64,000 nucleotides of DNA from Microbacterium sp. Marseille-Q6648 (GCF_943181415.1 NZ_CALPBZ010000002.1:62001-126000), one strand, 5' to 3'. Shown: positions 1 to 10,265, numbered from the stretch's first letter. Notes: generated by a model not told the origin, from the letters alone. Numbers and translations are program-made.

Positions 1-636
1 CCACAGCAGGCAGGTGAGGAGCGTTCCCGCCCCTATGGCGGTCTCGACGGGCGCGTACAGGACGACAGAGCCCACTCTCAGCGGGTCGCTCACGGTGGCG
101 GCGCCGAACAGCAGACCGAACGAGACCATGCCGATCGCGACGGGCACCGCGGCGTAGGCGGCGTGGTCGGCACGCCACGCCAGCCGCAGCAGGACGACGA
201 TGCCGACGAGGAAGACGAGGAACGCCGGGACGAGGAGGTTGCGGTACACGCCGACGGGGAGGTCGACGGTCACGAGATCCTTGGGTCCGGTGACGACCCC
301 CGACGCGAGTTCCGCGAGCCCGCGGGCGAAGGATGCCGGATCCCCTGTCCGGGTGGGGACGGCCAGCGGCACTCCGAGGAGAAGGAAGGCGCCGGCGACG
401 ACGGCGGCGGTGGGCCAGCCGGTCCAGCCGCGGCGGGCGCTGACGGCCGCGATCAGGATCGCTGCGAGGACCGCGCCACCAGCGGTGACGGCGAGCCAGG
501 GTGTTCGGTACACCGGCCAGGCCGCGGCGAGCGCGAGTGCCGCGACGGCCGCCCCGAACACCAGTCCCGCGGCGACGCGCGCGAAGGCGCCGCCCCGCGC
601 CGGCGTGCGGGGTGCGGCATCCGTTCGCCGGCTCAC
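1..636 (-). CDS. Transglutaminase-like membrane protein, N-terminal part (cut by window start)
   Basis: I translated this from the minus strand. A GTG at 636-634 overlaps the stop of the upstream DUF58 gene (GTGA), and the frame stays open to base 1. The visible 212 residues are mostly hydrophobic helices (about 20-42, 47-68, 74-93, 135-152 and 160-182) with short loops. That is the usual N-terminal membrane half of TgpA/DUF3488 transglutaminase-like proteins, whose Cys-His-Asp transglutaminase core lies further on, outside this window. The identification rests on the membrane pattern and on the order kinase, FN3, MoxR, DUF58, which in other actinobacteria is followed by such a gene. The catalytic domain cannot be seen, so activity is inferred. 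Confidence 0.7.
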   Translation of the reverse strand, partial: MSRRTDAAPRTPARGGAFARVAAGLVFGAAVAALALAAAWPVYRTPWLAVTAGGAVLAAILIAAVSARRGWTGWPTAAVVAGAFLLLGVPLAVPTRTGDPASFARGLAELASGVVTGPKDLVTVDLPVGVYRNLLVPAFLVFLVGIVVLLRLAWRADHAAYAAVPVAIGMVSFGLLFGAATVSDPLRVGSVVLYAPVETAIGAGTLLTCLLW

Positions 637-2012
637 GACGCGGCCCCGCGCAGAAGCAGCCCGGAGAGGTCGTCGAGGGTGCCGACGGTGAGGACGTTCA
701 TGCCCGACACCGCGCGCATGCGGGGGTGGGCGCGCTCATCGCAGACGACGCCGACGACGACCGTGTCGGAGCCGAAAGCCAGCGCCGCCTGCTGCAGTCG
801 GGTGAGACCCACCGTGGAGCCGACCACGACGAAGGCGATCGACAGGTTCCGCGCCGACTCCGCCGCCAGGCGGCACACATCCGCCACGGACATCGTGCTC
901 TCGAGCAGATCGACACCGCTGAAACCGTCGAGGAGCGCGCGGGGGGAAGCCGAGGGGAGGTGGCGGATCGCGCGTACCCGCCCGCGCACCACGCGCGGGA
1001 TGCGGGAGCCGGTGACGACGGCGACCTCGCGCGCGTCGCGCACGGCCCGCAGCCCGAGCGAGGCCGCGCACGAGACGGCGAGCTCGTACTCCTCGCCGTC
1101 GAGGTACTCCGACTGGGCGGCGGCGAGCACCACGGCCATGCGGGAGCGACGGGACTCCTCGTACTGGCGGACCATCAGGCGCCCGGTCTTGGCGGTGGAC
1201 CTCCAGTGGATCTGACGGCGCGAGTCTCCCGGTGCGTACTCGCGGATGGCGTGGAACGACATGTCGGCGTCGACGAGCCGACGTGTGGGGCTGCCCTCGA
1301 GGTCGCGGATCAGCCCGGCGCTGGTGGTGGGGATCTCGACCGTGCGGGGGTGGACGTACAGCTCGTGCACGTCCTCGAACGATCGCTCCCGGCGCAGCAG
1401 CCCGACGGGGTCGCCGCGCACCGTCGTGGCGGGCCCGATCCGCACCACCCCTCGGCGCAGCGCGGGGATCTCGAGGGGCTCGACGACCCGATGACCGGGC
1501 CGCAGCAGCGGCACCCCGAACTCCACCAGCCCCGCCCCCACCGGGATGTCGATGCGGCCGGGAAGCGCAGCCCGGGGGCCGTGGTTGCGCACGACGATCT
1601 CGCCGACGACGTCGTCACCCGCGGTGACGCGCTCGTGCTGCAGGGTCAGGTCGACGTCGTACGCGCGTGCGCCGAAGAGGAAGGGGACCGCGGCGACCAG
1701 CAGGAGCAGCGCCGCCGCCCCCGCGGTCATCCATTCCACCCAGCCGAACGAGATCCCCAGCACCAGGCCCACGGTCGCGACGAGCGCGATCAGCGCACCG
1801 GCGGGACGGACGGTGCTCAGGGCGGCGCGCGCGGCGGCGTGGAGGGCGATGTCGACGGCCGCCGACGCCCGCGTCCACTGCACGACCGCGCGCAGGGCCG
1901 CGCGTGCCACGGGGCCCTCGCGGCGCGCGGCCGCGGTGGCCGTGAGCTCGGTGCCCCCGGCGCTGCCGGTGACCGCGGACGTGCGGGTGAGACGGGATTC
2001 GGTGAGGCTCAT
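633..2012 (-). CDS. DUF58 domain protein, membrane anchored
   Basis: 459 residues. Two hydrophobic helices at about 70-110 (GALIALVATVGLVLGISFGW and the next stretch) follow a basic N-terminus. The DUF58 signature YAPGDSRRQIHWRSTAKTG lies near residues 255-275, and a von Willebrand A-like fold is expected after it. DUF58 proteins accompany MoxR ATPases and are thought to act with them in assembling or maturing envelope complexes; no enzymatic activity is established. The ATG overlaps the MoxR stop (ATGA at 2009-2012) and the stop overlaps the transglutaminase start, so the three are translationally coupled. Function here is inferred from family and operon. Confidence 0.9.
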   Translation of the reverse strand: MSLTESRLTRTSAVTGSAGGTELTATAAARREGPVARAALRAVVQWTRASAAVDIALHAAARAALSTVRPAGALIALVATVGLVLGISFGWVEWMTAGAAALLLLVAAVPFLFGARAYDVDLTLQHERVTAGDDVVGEIVVRNHGPRAALPGRIDIPVGAGLVEFGVPLLRPGHRVVEPLEIPALRRGVVRIGPATTVRGDPVGLLRRERSFEDVHELYVHPRTVEIPTTSAGLIRDLEGSPTRRLVDADMSFHAIREYAPGDSRRQIHWRSTAKTGRLMVRQYEESRRSRMAVVLAAAQSEYLDGEEYELAVSCAASLGLRAVRDAREVAVVTGSRIPRVVRGRVRAIRHLPSASPRALLDGFSGVDLLESTMSVADVCRLAAESARNLSIAFVVVGSTVGLTRLQQAALAFGSDTVVVGVVCDERAHPRMRAVSGMNVLTVGTLDDLSGLLLRGAAS

Positions 2013-2974
2013 ACGGCCTCTCGGCGGCTGGGCGGGTCGACGTCGAGCAGCACCTGGCCGATGACGGCCTCCTGCGTCACCCCGTCGAACTCGGCCTCGG
2101 GGTGGAGAATGAGGCGGTGCGAGAGCACCGCCACGGCGAGCGCCTTGACATCGTCGGGGGTCGCGTAGGTCCGCCCCTGCGCTGCTGCGCGGGTGCGGAC
2201 GGCGCGGGTCAGCGCCAGGGCGCCGCGGATGCTGACGCCGAGCCGCACCTCGTCGGCCGAGCGCGTCGCGTCGACGAGGCGGGCGATGTAGTCCAGGACG
2301 AGGGCATCGACGTAGACCTGCCCGGCGACGTCCGCCATGCCGATGAGTGTCTGCGGAGTGATGATGGCCGGCAGATCGGCGGTTGCGACGGCGGCCCCGT
2401 CGAGGATCCGCACCGTGGCGGCGTGGTCGGGGTACCCGAGCGAGGTGCGCATCATGAAGCGGTCCAGCTGCGCCTCGGGCAGCCGGTACGTTCCCGCCTG
2501 TTCGACGGGGTTCTGGGTGGCAAGCACCAGGAACGGCACGCCCACCTTGCGGGTGACCCCGTCGATCGTCACCCGCCCCTCCTCCATGACCTCCAGCAGC
2601 GCCGCCTGCGTCTTCGGGCTGGCGCGGTTGATCTCGTCCGCGAGCACGATGTTGGCGAAGATCGGGCCGGCGTGGAACTCGAAGACGCCCTCTTTCTGGT
2701 CGTACACGCTGACGCCCGTGATGTCACCGGGAAGGAGGTCGGGGGTGAACTGGATGCGGGTGTTGGTCCCCTGCACCGACTGGCCCATCGCGCGGGCCAG
2801 TGAGGTCTTGCCCGTGCCGGGCACGTCTTCGAGGAGGACGTGCCCCTCGCTGAGCATCGCCGTGAGGACGAGCTCGACCACGTGGCGCTTGCCGAGCACC
2901 GCCCGCTCGACGTTGTCGGCGAGCTGCCCGAAGGTACGGGCGAACCAGGCGGCCTGCTCTGCGGTGACGGTCAT
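2009..2974 (-). CDS. MoxR family AAA+ ATPase
   Basis: 321 residues. Walker A is EDVPGTGKTSLA (49-60), Walker B is LADEINRASPKTQ (from about 111), and sensor-1-like LATQNP comes near 150. The length is normal for MoxR. These chaperone-like ATPases act with DUF58 or VWA partners to activate other proteins; here the DUF58 partner is the next, overlapping gene. The ATG is preceded by AGGAACAC, a modest ribosome binding site. 54 bases separate it from the end of the giant FN3 gene upstream, so it probably belongs to the same transcript as the kinase and FN3 genes. Confidence 0.95.
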   Translation of the reverse strand: MTVTAEQAAWFARTFGQLADNVERAVLGKRHVVELVLTAMLSEGHVLLEDVPGTGKTSLARAMGQSVQGTNTRIQFTPDLLPGDITGVSVYDQKEGVFEFHAGPIFANIVLADEINRASPKTQAALLEVMEEGRVTIDGVTRKVGVPFLVLATQNPVEQAGTYRLPEAQLDRFMMRTSLGYPDHAATVRILDGAAVATADLPAIITPQTLIGMADVAGQVYVDALVLDYIARLVDATRSADEVRLGVSIRGALALTRAVRTRAAAQGRTYATPDDVKALAVAVLSHRLILHPEAEFDGVTQEAVIGQVLLDVDPPSRREAV

Positions 2975-3028
2975 GTGTTCCTCGTGTCGTGAGTCGGCCG
3001 GATGCCCGGCGGAGATGTCGGTGGGATG

Positions 3029-6000
3029 TCAGGGCTGGGGGTCGGCCGGCGGACCGGGCTCGTCGAGCGGCAGATTCGGCGTGCAGGAGGCCGAGAACGA
3101 CGTCGCGACCGGGGCGAGGCCCCAGCCCTGCGCGCTCCAGTTCGCCGTCACGGCGATGCCCTCCACGCTCGCGGCGCCCACGGGCACGGTCCAGGTGTCG
3201 GGTGTGTGCGGCAGCAGCGCACCGGAGGCGTCGTAGTACCTCAGCGCGGCGTTGCCGAACGTCACGGACGCTTTCGCCCCCGTGGGGTCGTTCGACGAGT
3301 CGGCCCGCGGAAGCAGCTGGCCTCCGCCCACGCAGGACTCCACCCACCACCGGGCCTGCACCTGATAAGGCGCGCTCCCCGCAGCCGGCACGACGGTCGC
3401 CCACGGCGTCGCCCGACTCCAGAATCGGTGGACGTAGCGGACCCGGATCCCGGGGTCGGTGCCGAAGACGGTGGTGGGCGGGCCGCCGGAGATCTCGACC
3501 TCGTTGTTGTTGGGGATGCGCTCGGTGGTCGTGGGCTGGGCGCGGATGACCCACTCGGCGCGATCGGGCGCCACGTTCGGCACGGAGTCGACCACGAACG
3601 TCCATCCCCGCGGGGCACGGCCGGACTGCTGCGCCTGCACGGTGGCGGTCGTGGTGGCGCGGCCGAAGGACGTGCCGTCGGCGTGGGACTCCACGCACAT
3701 CGCGTAGCGGTACTCCTCGCCGTCGGGCAGACTCGCGAACGTCGCGGTCTCACCGTCCGGCGAGGTGAGGCAGGGCAGCCCGTCGCGGACGATCCCGTAC
3801 CGCAGCGACGACCCGTCCCCGTTCAGGGTCGCCGTACCGCGCGCGGTCACCGTGGAGGTGCCGTCGCCGTTGGAGACGGAGCTCAGCGTCAGCTGGGGGT
3901 TCAGGGGGCGTCCGATGCCGTTGGTCTGGACCTCGGCACCGGCACCGGCCACCGTCCCTGCGAGTCCGGGCGGGACGGTGAAGCGCGAGACCGGCGTCAC
4001 GGTGACCGTCGTCCGGGAGTTCGTGCCCACGCGGTACGCGGGCACGTCGAGCCGTGAATCTCCGCGGCCGACCGGCACCGACACCGTCTCTCCGGTGGCA
4101 CTGGTGATCTCGACGCTTCCCGTCTGCGCGGTATCGATCCCCTCGATCCGCAGCGCGACGATCCCGCCGTCTCCCGAGGACGTCACGACGGCCCGCGCGG
4201 TGACCGCTGTCGGCGAGGCCGGCGGGTCGTAGGCCCAGCCGGTCGTCCGGACGACGGATCGGGAATCGCCCACCGCGTTCACGGCGACGGCGGTGTACTC
4301 CCGTTCCTCGCCGTTCGGGGCGCTCACCGTCGGGCAGGAGCCGTCCGACGCGCACCGCGCGACCACGTCGCCGCGCGATCGCACGACGAAGCCGGTGAGT
4401 GCGGGGTAGGCCTCGCGGGCGGGACCCGGGTCCACCCGCAGGGTGAGGGTGCCGTCGCCGTATCCGGTCTGTGCGATGCTCGCCGGAGCCTTGGGGAATC
4501 CGAGCAGGTCGAGCGTGACCCGGCCGTCACGCTCGCCGTTGGTGCGGCGCTGCTGCGCGTCGCGGACCGAGAACGCGGCGGTGCACGATGCACCCGGGGC
4601 GTCGGCCTCCCACGACGCGGCGACGGCGGTCGGTGAGGCGACCCTGAAGCTCACCCCGACGCACGAGCCCGTCGCGCGCACGTCGGCGAGCTCGAGCGGG
4701 GTCCCCGGCAGCGGGTTGACCTCTCCGGCGGCGCCGACCACCTCGATGACGCACGAGGATCCGGCCGCCTGCGAGCACTGCCGCTCCACGGTGCCTCCGC
4801 GCGGGAGCACCGAGGGCGCGGCCCCGACCCGCAGGATGAGGCGCGCGGACGCGGCGTCCGGGTGGCTGGTCACCGAGACCGTCGCCAGCTCTTCGGCTCC
4901 CGGCAGCGCACGGTCCGCGCCCGTGACGGTGACGGCGGACCCGCGCTGGGTGACCTCGAAGGCCGTGCCCTCGTACGAGACGGCGTAGGACACGGCATCC
5001 CAGTCGGAACGCAGCTGCCAGCGCGTCATGTCGCGCAGATCGTAGGTGGCGGTCTCGCCGGGCCCGACCGTCAGCGACGCCGCCCGCAGTTCGGGCTGGG
5101 GGTCGAGGGCCCGGATCAGGATCGGCACCGACAGGTAGGTCCAGTCCTCCTGGCCCGCCAGGCGCACCGGGACCCGGCAGGAGTCGGTCCACGGCGCACC
5201 CGCGCCCGCGTCGTACCGGACGGTCGTGGCCGTCACCACCGCGCACGTGCCTTCGGCACGGGCACCGGAGGCCACCGGGTCCGGCCCCACCTCGATCGTG
5301 CTGCCCCGTGGGGCGGCGACCAGAGCGGCCATGTCGATGTCCACAGACTCCAGCTCGGTCACCTCGGGCATCTCCGCGTCGGAGCGCAGGGCCAACGCGA
5401 GGTCCTCGTCGCCGGGGATGCGGAGGAAGGCGTAGGTCGTCACCTCTCCCGAGGACGCCTCGCCGGTCACGGCGAACGGCACGATCCGCGTGGTCTCGGG
5501 AAGCGGTCCGCTGAGCTCCACGCCGTCCACGGCGACGTCGTCGGGCTCTCCCCACAGCGAGACGCGCAGATCCGCCGGATCACCGCCCGACCAGGACACA
5601 TGGCCGTCGAGCACGTCCACCCCCGACGGGAACTGCTCACGGGTCTCCGCGGTGAGAACCGTGTCTGTCACCACCGGATGATCGGGCACGCTCTCGCGCA
5701 CGACTCTCACCACGATGAGACCGCGACCGGTGTTCCCCGACGACGATTCCACGTCGTACAGGAACGACATCGTGCCCGGCTGCTCGCCGGCCGCGATCAC
5801 CGCCATCGTGTCGTCGACGCTGCGGATGCGGGCGGCCAATCGGGTGTGCTCGGGATTCGGGGAGCCGTCCTCGAGGGCGGCGGGCAGGTCGGGCCGGACG
5901 TCGGTGAGGACCAGCTCGCCCATGGTGGGATCGACGTCGTTGGCCAGCGGGCTGACCCGGATGACGCTCTCGGCGCCCGCCTGCACCTGGACGTAGTCGG

Positions 6001-9000
6001 TGTAGGTGACCGGACTCGGGTTGGACTGCGCGTCGAGCACGCCGATGCGGACCGTGCCCTCGCCCGTGGCGCCGAGCGCATCGACGACGCGATAGCGGAA
6101 CGAGACCTGTCCGCTGGCTCCGGGCACCCCCGTGTAGAGGATGGAACCGCCGTCGGCGGAGATCGTGGCCGCTCCCTGATCGGGTTGCGAGACGATGCGG
6201 TCGAGCGCCACCACGTCGCCGTCGGGGTCGGCGCCGTAGCCGTCGAACTCGATGAGGGTGGACTGCCCGCTGAGAACCCGTCCCTCGAGGGTGTCGGGCA
6301 GGGGGGCGCGATTGGCCTCGTCGTCGAGCACGGTGATCCGCACCGTCGCGGTGTCGACCAGACTCGGGGACCCGACCGTCGAGATGGCGTACTCGACGGT
6401 GTAGTCCCCCGGCTCGCTGGGGGCCAGGTAGCGCAGCATGCCGCCGGAGCCGAAGGCGAGGGCGTCCGACGAGGAGGACGCCACCGAGGCGGGGTCCAGG
6501 AGCGGGGTGCCCCCGGCGGGCGCGATGTCGTTGTCGAGGACGGGGATGTCGATCTGCGCCCCCGCGCGCACGAGCGCCCGGTCGTCCACCGCGATCGGCG
6601 CGAGCTCGGGGGCGGGCGGGAGCAGGTACACGGTCGCCTCGCCCTCGACCCGGGCTCCGGCGTCCTCCGTGCCGTCGCCCACTGCATAGGTGACGGTGCC
6701 CAGCCGTCCGGCGGCCCCCGACGCGGTGGATCCGGACACGCGCAGGTGGTTCTGGGCGACCGCGTCGACGGACAGCGTCGCTCCGGCATCCGGATGCGCC
6801 ACCACGTCGCTCAGGAGCAGGACCCGCCGGGTCGGGTTGGACACCGCGGCGAAGACGTCGAGGGTGGCGTCCTGCTGCGGGTGCACGAAGGCGACGACCG
6901 GAGACGTGGCCAGCTGTGCCGGCGCGTCGGCGTCGAGGATCGTGATCCGGACCGTGCCGGAGGCATCCGCCGTGCCGTCCGTCACGGTGAAGCCGACCCG
7001 ATAGCTGCCGGGCTCGCGGGCCACGACGTCGAAGGCGGTGGAACCGCCGACGACCGTCGCCGTGACCGCGGCGTCGTCGAGCACCCGGACCGACTCCAGC
7101 GACAGCGTGCCCGCCGTGCCGGTGACGTGCGCGGCGACATCGACCGTGAGCCCGGAATCGACCGTGTCGACGACGGCGAACGACTGCACCGCCAGGGCCG
7201 GTTCGGGCGAGACACGGATCACGAGGGGCTTCACCGCGGTCGCCCCGGCGGTGTCGGCCACCGTCACCGCGAGCTCGACGAGCTGCTCGCCGCCGCCGCC
7301 GTCGTCGCTGTGCTGATAGACGACGTCGCCCGCCGGCGAGGCGGCGACGCTGCCGATCCCGGAAGGGTTGTCGACCGCGAGGAGCAGAAGGGGGTCGCCG
7401 TCCGGATCGACCCACCCCGGCAGCACCGGCACGGTCACGGTGCCGCCGCGCGCGACCTCGGGCTCGGGCCACTGCACCAGGCATCGCTCCACCCCGCACC
7501 ACTCGGGAGCCGCGTTCGCTTCGCCGCCCGACACCGCGAGGGTCACCCTCGCCGGTTCCGAGCGCAGACCCTCCGCCGAGGTGCCGTCGGTCACGGCGTA
7601 CGAGAAGCTCGCCGATCCGCTCGCGCCGGGCAGCACCCGCACCGCCAGCCGCTGGCCGTCGTCGGTGATCGTGACGACACCGAAACCGGGGTCCAGGCCG
7701 GTGACGGACTCCGGGTCGATCGCGAGCACGTCCTCGTTGGGATCGTGGTCGTTCATCAGCACCGGGAGCGAGGCGAGAGCGCCCGCGCGCACCCCGAACG
7801 CGTCCGGCTCGGCGATCGGCTGCTTGGGGTCGATCACGACGCTCAGCTGCTCGTCGCTCGGCACCGCCTCGGGGTCGGTCCGGTCATCGAGCGACCAGTC
7901 CTGGCTCGAGGGGACGAGCGCACCGTCGGGCACCGTCCACACCCAGCCGGTGCGGGTCTCGTTGAGGATGACTGCAGACCCGCTCTCGACGAACACCGGC
8001 CGTCGGTCGTCGGGCAGCTCCTCGTCCCCGTAGTCCAGCGCCGACGGCCCGGTGCGCGAGGACCACAGCACGCCGCCCAGGGCTCCCTGCGCGACCCACG
8101 CGGCGAACACCTCTCCGTCGTGCACGATCGGGCGGGCGGGGGTGCCGAGCACCGTGGTCCCGGTGCCGGTCACGATCTCGGCACCGGACCCGTCGGTCGC
8201 CACGCGCACGAGCGAGGTCTCGTCGGCCAGGTACACCGCGTCGCCCCCGGTGGCCGGTTCGCTGACCACGACCGTGCCGGTCGACGGGACCGCGACCGCG
8301 GCATCCGAGCCCGCCGTCCACACGTCGCCGTCGTCGGTGTCGACGAGCACCCACGCCGCGCCCGCGCCGGTGACCGCCGGCGCCGTGAGTCCCGAGGCTG
8401 CGACCGCATCGCGCTCGATGAGGGCGCCGCCGGGGATGTCGTAGCGGATCACCGAGCCGTCCGCGCTCGAGTACGCCAGCAGAACGCCGCGCTCGTCCAC
8501 CGCGATGGCATCGGCGACGTACGCCGGCGCGTCCTCGTCCGACTCGGGGAACGGCTCGACCTGCACCGCGCCGCCGTCGGCGAGGCGTCCGGCGAAGACC
8601 GTCCCGGCGTCGGTGCGGTACGCCACGAAGTCTCCGGCGACGACGACGTCGGTCGTCCCAGCGGGTGTGGATGCGGCATCCCGCAGCGCCTCGTCGTCGA
8701 GGTCGACGGGAAGGGCCGGGTCGATCTCGACGAGCTTGCTGAAGCTGTCGCTGAAGAGGAACGCGCCGTCGGCGCCGTGGACCACCTGGCTCGGATTGCT
8801 GATGCTGCGGACGGTGTCGAGCTCGCCGATCGCGGTGTTCACCCGCGCGTATCGCCGGCCGTCGCCGGTCTGCAGCGCCCACACCGCCGTGTCGACGTCG
8901 GGGGTCTCGCGGGCGTCGAGCCCCGGCCACACCACACCGGCGACGATGACCACGGCGAGGGCGGCGGTGCCGGCGACGACGCCGGCGAGCGTGCGCCGCC

Positions 9001-9004
9001 GCAT
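3029..9004 (-). CDS. Giant membrane-anchored Ig-like/fibronectin type III surface protein
   Basis: 1991 residues. I place the start at the ATG at 9004-9002, which overlaps the kinase stop (ATGA) and begins MRRRTLAG, directly followed by one hydrophobic helix (about 6-27). An upstream in-frame start would add a basic, non-hydrophobic tail with no ribosome site. Residues about 30-400 look like WD/propeller-type beta repeats. Then come cadherin/Ig-like units with linker motifs such as NDHDPNED (near 415), LDNDIAP (near 821) and ANDVDPTMG (near 1020). FN3-like modules lie from about 1500 to 1850 with paired cysteines. The C-terminus (PPADPQP) has no LPXTG sorting signal, so the N-terminal helix is the likely anchor. 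By position it matches the FN3 protein of the Bifidobacterium PFNA cluster. Ligand unknown. Confidence 0.85.
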   Translation of the reverse strand: MRRRTLAGVVAGTAALAVVIVAGVVWPGLDARETPDVDTAVWALQTGDGRRYARVNTAIGELDTVRSISNPSQVVHGADGAFLFSDSFSKLVEIDPALPVDLDDEALRDAASTPAGTTDVVVAGDFVAYRTDAGTVFAGRLADGGAVQVEPFPESDEDAPAYVADAIAVDERGVLLAYSSADGSVIRYDIPGGALIERDAVAASGLTAPAVTGAGAAWVLVDTDDGDVWTAGSDAAVAVPSTGTVVVSEPATGGDAVYLADETSLVRVATDGSGAEIVTGTGTTVLGTPARPIVHDGEVFAAWVAQGALGGVLWSSRTGPSALDYGDEELPDDRRPVFVESGSAVILNETRTGWVWTVPDGALVPSSQDWSLDDRTDPEAVPSDEQLSVVIDPKQPIAEPDAFGVRAGALASLPVLMNDHDPNEDVLAIDPESVTGLDPGFGVVTITDDGQRLAVRVLPGASGSASFSYAVTDGTSAEGLRSEPARVTLAVSGGEANAAPEWCGVERCLVQWPEPEVARGGTVTVPVLPGWVDPDGDPLLLLAVDNPSGIGSVAASPAGDVVYQHSDDGGGGEQLVELAVTVADTAGATAVKPLVIRVSPEPALAVQSFAVVDTVDSGLTVDVAAHVTGTAGTLSLESVRVLDDAAVTATVVGGSTAFDVVAREPGSYRVGFTVTDGTADASGTVRITILDADAPAQLATSPVVAFVHPQQDATLDVFAAVSNPTRRVLLLSDVVAHPDAGATLSVDAVAQNHLRVSGSTASGAAGRLGTVTYAVGDGTEDAGARVEGEATVYLLPPAPELAPIAVDDRALVRAGAQIDIPVLDNDIAPAGGTPLLDPASVASSSSDALAFGSGGMLRYLAPSEPGDYTVEYAISTVGSPSLVDTATVRITVLDDEANRAPLPDTLEGRVLSGQSTLIEFDGYGADPDGDVVALDRIVSQPDQGAATISADGGSILYTGVPGASGQVSFRYRVVDALGATGEGTVRIGVLDAQSNPSPVTYTDYVQVQAGAESVIRVSPLANDVDPTMGELVLTDVRPDLPAALEDGSPNPEHTRLAARIRSVDDTMAVIAAGEQPGTMSFLYDVESSSGNTGRGLIVVRVVRESVPDHPVVTDTVLTAETREQFPSGVDVLDGHVSWSGGDPADLRVSLWGEPDDVAVDGVELSGPLPETTRIVPFAVTGEASSGEVTTYAFLRIPGDEDLALALRSDAEMPEVTELESVDIDMAALVAAPRGSTIEVGPDPVASGARAEGTCAVVTATTVRYDAGAGAPWTDSCRVPVRLAGQEDWTYLSVPILIRALDPQPELRAASLTVGPGETATYDLRDMTRWQLRSDWDAVSYAVSYEGTAFEVTQRGSAVTVTGADRALPGAEELATVSVTSHPDAASARLILRVGAAPSVLPRGGTVERQCSQAAGSSCVIEVVGAAGEVNPLPGTPLELADVRATGSCVGVSFRVASPTAVAASWEADAPGASCTAAFSVRDAQQRRTNGERDGRVTLDLLGFPKAPASIAQTGYGDGTLTLRVDPGPAREAYPALTGFVVRSRGDVVARCASDGSCPTVSAPNGEEREYTAVAVNAVGDSRSVVRTTGWAYDPPASPTAVTARAVVTSSGDGGIVALRIEGIDTAQTGSVEITSATGETVSVPVGRGDSRLDVPAYRVGTNSRTTVTVTPVSRFTVPPGLAGTVAGAGAEVQTNGIGRPLNPQLTLSSVSNGDGTSTVTARGTATLNGDGSSLRYGIVRDGLPCLTSPDGETATFASLPDGEEYRYAMCVESHADGTSFGRATTTATVQAQQSGRAPRGWTFVVDSVPNVAPDRAEWVIRAQPTTTERIPNNNEVEISGGPPTTVFGTDPGIRVRYVHRFWSRATPWATVVPAAGSAPYQVQARWWVESCVGGGQLLPRADSSNDPTGAKASVTFGNAALRYYDASGALLPHTPDTWTVPVGAASVEGIAVTANWSAQGWGLAPVATSFSASCTPNLPLDEPGPPADPQP

Positions 9005-10137
9005 CACCAGGCGCCCGTCAGGAGGAGCGTTCCGACCACGCCCGCCCCGGCGATGCCCACGACCGCGGCAGCGACCCCCCACGGCAGAAGCCGGCGACGG
9101 GGGCGGTCGGGTGCCGAGATCTCGGTGTCCTCATCGCGCGCGTACGACGTGACGTCGACGCCCGGCCGCAGCTTCCGCCGCACGTCGCGCTCGATGCGGC
9201 TGCGGGCGGGGCCGCGCAGGTCGCTGTCGTCGAAGTCGACACCGCGGGCCGCCGGGGCCCAGCCGTCGGTCGGCACCTCCACCGGCGTGCGCGCCAGACC
9301 GAGCTCGGCCTGCACATCGCGCAGCGCGTCGGCGAACGCCAGCGCCGAGGCGTGCCGACGGGCGGGGTCGCGGCTCATCGCGGTGGCGAGCACGGTCTGC
9401 AGCGATGGCGGCACGTCGGACCGAGCGATCTCGGTGTAGGTCGCGCGGGCGATGCGGCGGCGCAGCTGGTCGCGGGAGTTCTGTCCGCGCTCACGCCGTT
9501 CGAACGGGCTGTGCCCGGCCAGAAGGGAGTACACCGTGGCCCCCAGGCTCCACACCTCGCTGGCGACCGTGCCCGACGTCTGCTCGGCGATCACCTCGGG
9601 CGCGCTCCACGGGATCGACATCGCCAGCACCTCGCCCGATCCCGCGCGGGCCAGCGACGACGAGATGCCGAAATCCGCGAGCACCGGGGCGCCGAACGTG
9701 GTGATCAGGATGTTGCTCGGCTTGACGTCGCGGTGGATGAGACCGGCCCGGTGCGCCGACTCCAGGGCGCTCGCCATGCGCACGCCGATCGCGAGCACCT
9801 CTTCCACCGGCATCCGCTCGATGCGGTAGCGCTGGGCGAGCGAGCCCGGGCAGAACTCCATCGAGATGTACGGCCGACCGTCGGCCGATATCCCCGCCTG
9901 GTACACCGTGACGATCGCGGGGTGCGCCGACAGGTGCGCCAGGACGTCGGCCTCGGCGTTGAACATGCGGCGAAGCTCGGGATCGCCGATGTCGCTCGGG
10001 AGCACCTTCACCGCGACGTCGCGACGGGGCATGTCCTGCTCGTAGAGGAAGACGTCGGCGAATCCGCCGGAGCCGAGGGGGCGGATGTAGGCCAGGCCGG
10101 GCAGGATCGGCGGAGAAGACGGCAGTCGAGTCGCCAC
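9004..10137 (-). CDS. Membrane Ser/Thr protein kinase (Pkb2/PknB-like)
   Basis: 377 residues. Hanks-type kinase: glycine loop LGSGGFADV (21-29), catalytic lysine K44 (VAVK), HRDVKPSN (135-142), DFG at 155-157, and APE at 179-181. A juxtamembrane linker rich in acidic and basic residues leads to one C-terminal helix (about 350-372). Only about four residues lie beyond the helix, so there is no extracellular sensor. The next gene, overlapping by ATGA, encodes a huge extracellular protein that could serve as one. The start is GTG at 10137, preceded by GGGGGGAGGA. A TAGCAT box at 10207-10212 (minus strand) is a possible -10. A perfect GC hairpin (10177-10196) lies in the leader. Likely head of the kinase-FN3-MoxR-DUF58-transglutaminase operon. 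Confidence 0.95.
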   Translation of the reverse strand: MATRLPSSPPILPGLAYIRPLGSGGFADVFLYEQDMPRRDVAVKVLPSDIGDPELRRMFNAEADVLAHLSAHPAIVTVYQAGISADGRPYISMEFCPGSLAQRYRIERMPVEEVLAIGVRMASALESAHRAGLIHRDVKPSNILITTFGAPVLADFGISSSLARAGSGEVLAMSIPWSAPEVIAEQTSGTVASEVWSLGATVYSLLAGHSPFERRERGQNSRDQLRRRIARATYTEIARSDVPPSLQTVLATAMSRDPARRHASALAFADALRDVQAELGLARTPVEVPTDGWAPAARGVDFDDSDLRGPARSRIERDVRRKLRPGVDVTSYARDEDTEISAPDRPRRRLLPWGVAAAVVGIAGAGVVGTLLLTGAW

Positions 10138-10265
10138 CCATCCTCCCCCCGGGAACGCCGCCGAGAGTCGACGGGCGCGGGCGCGTGCGCGCCCGCGAGC
10201 CCGCCCATGCTAACAAAGCGCGGAGCCCCGGCAGGGTCTGTCCACAGCGGTTCGGCCGACCGCCC

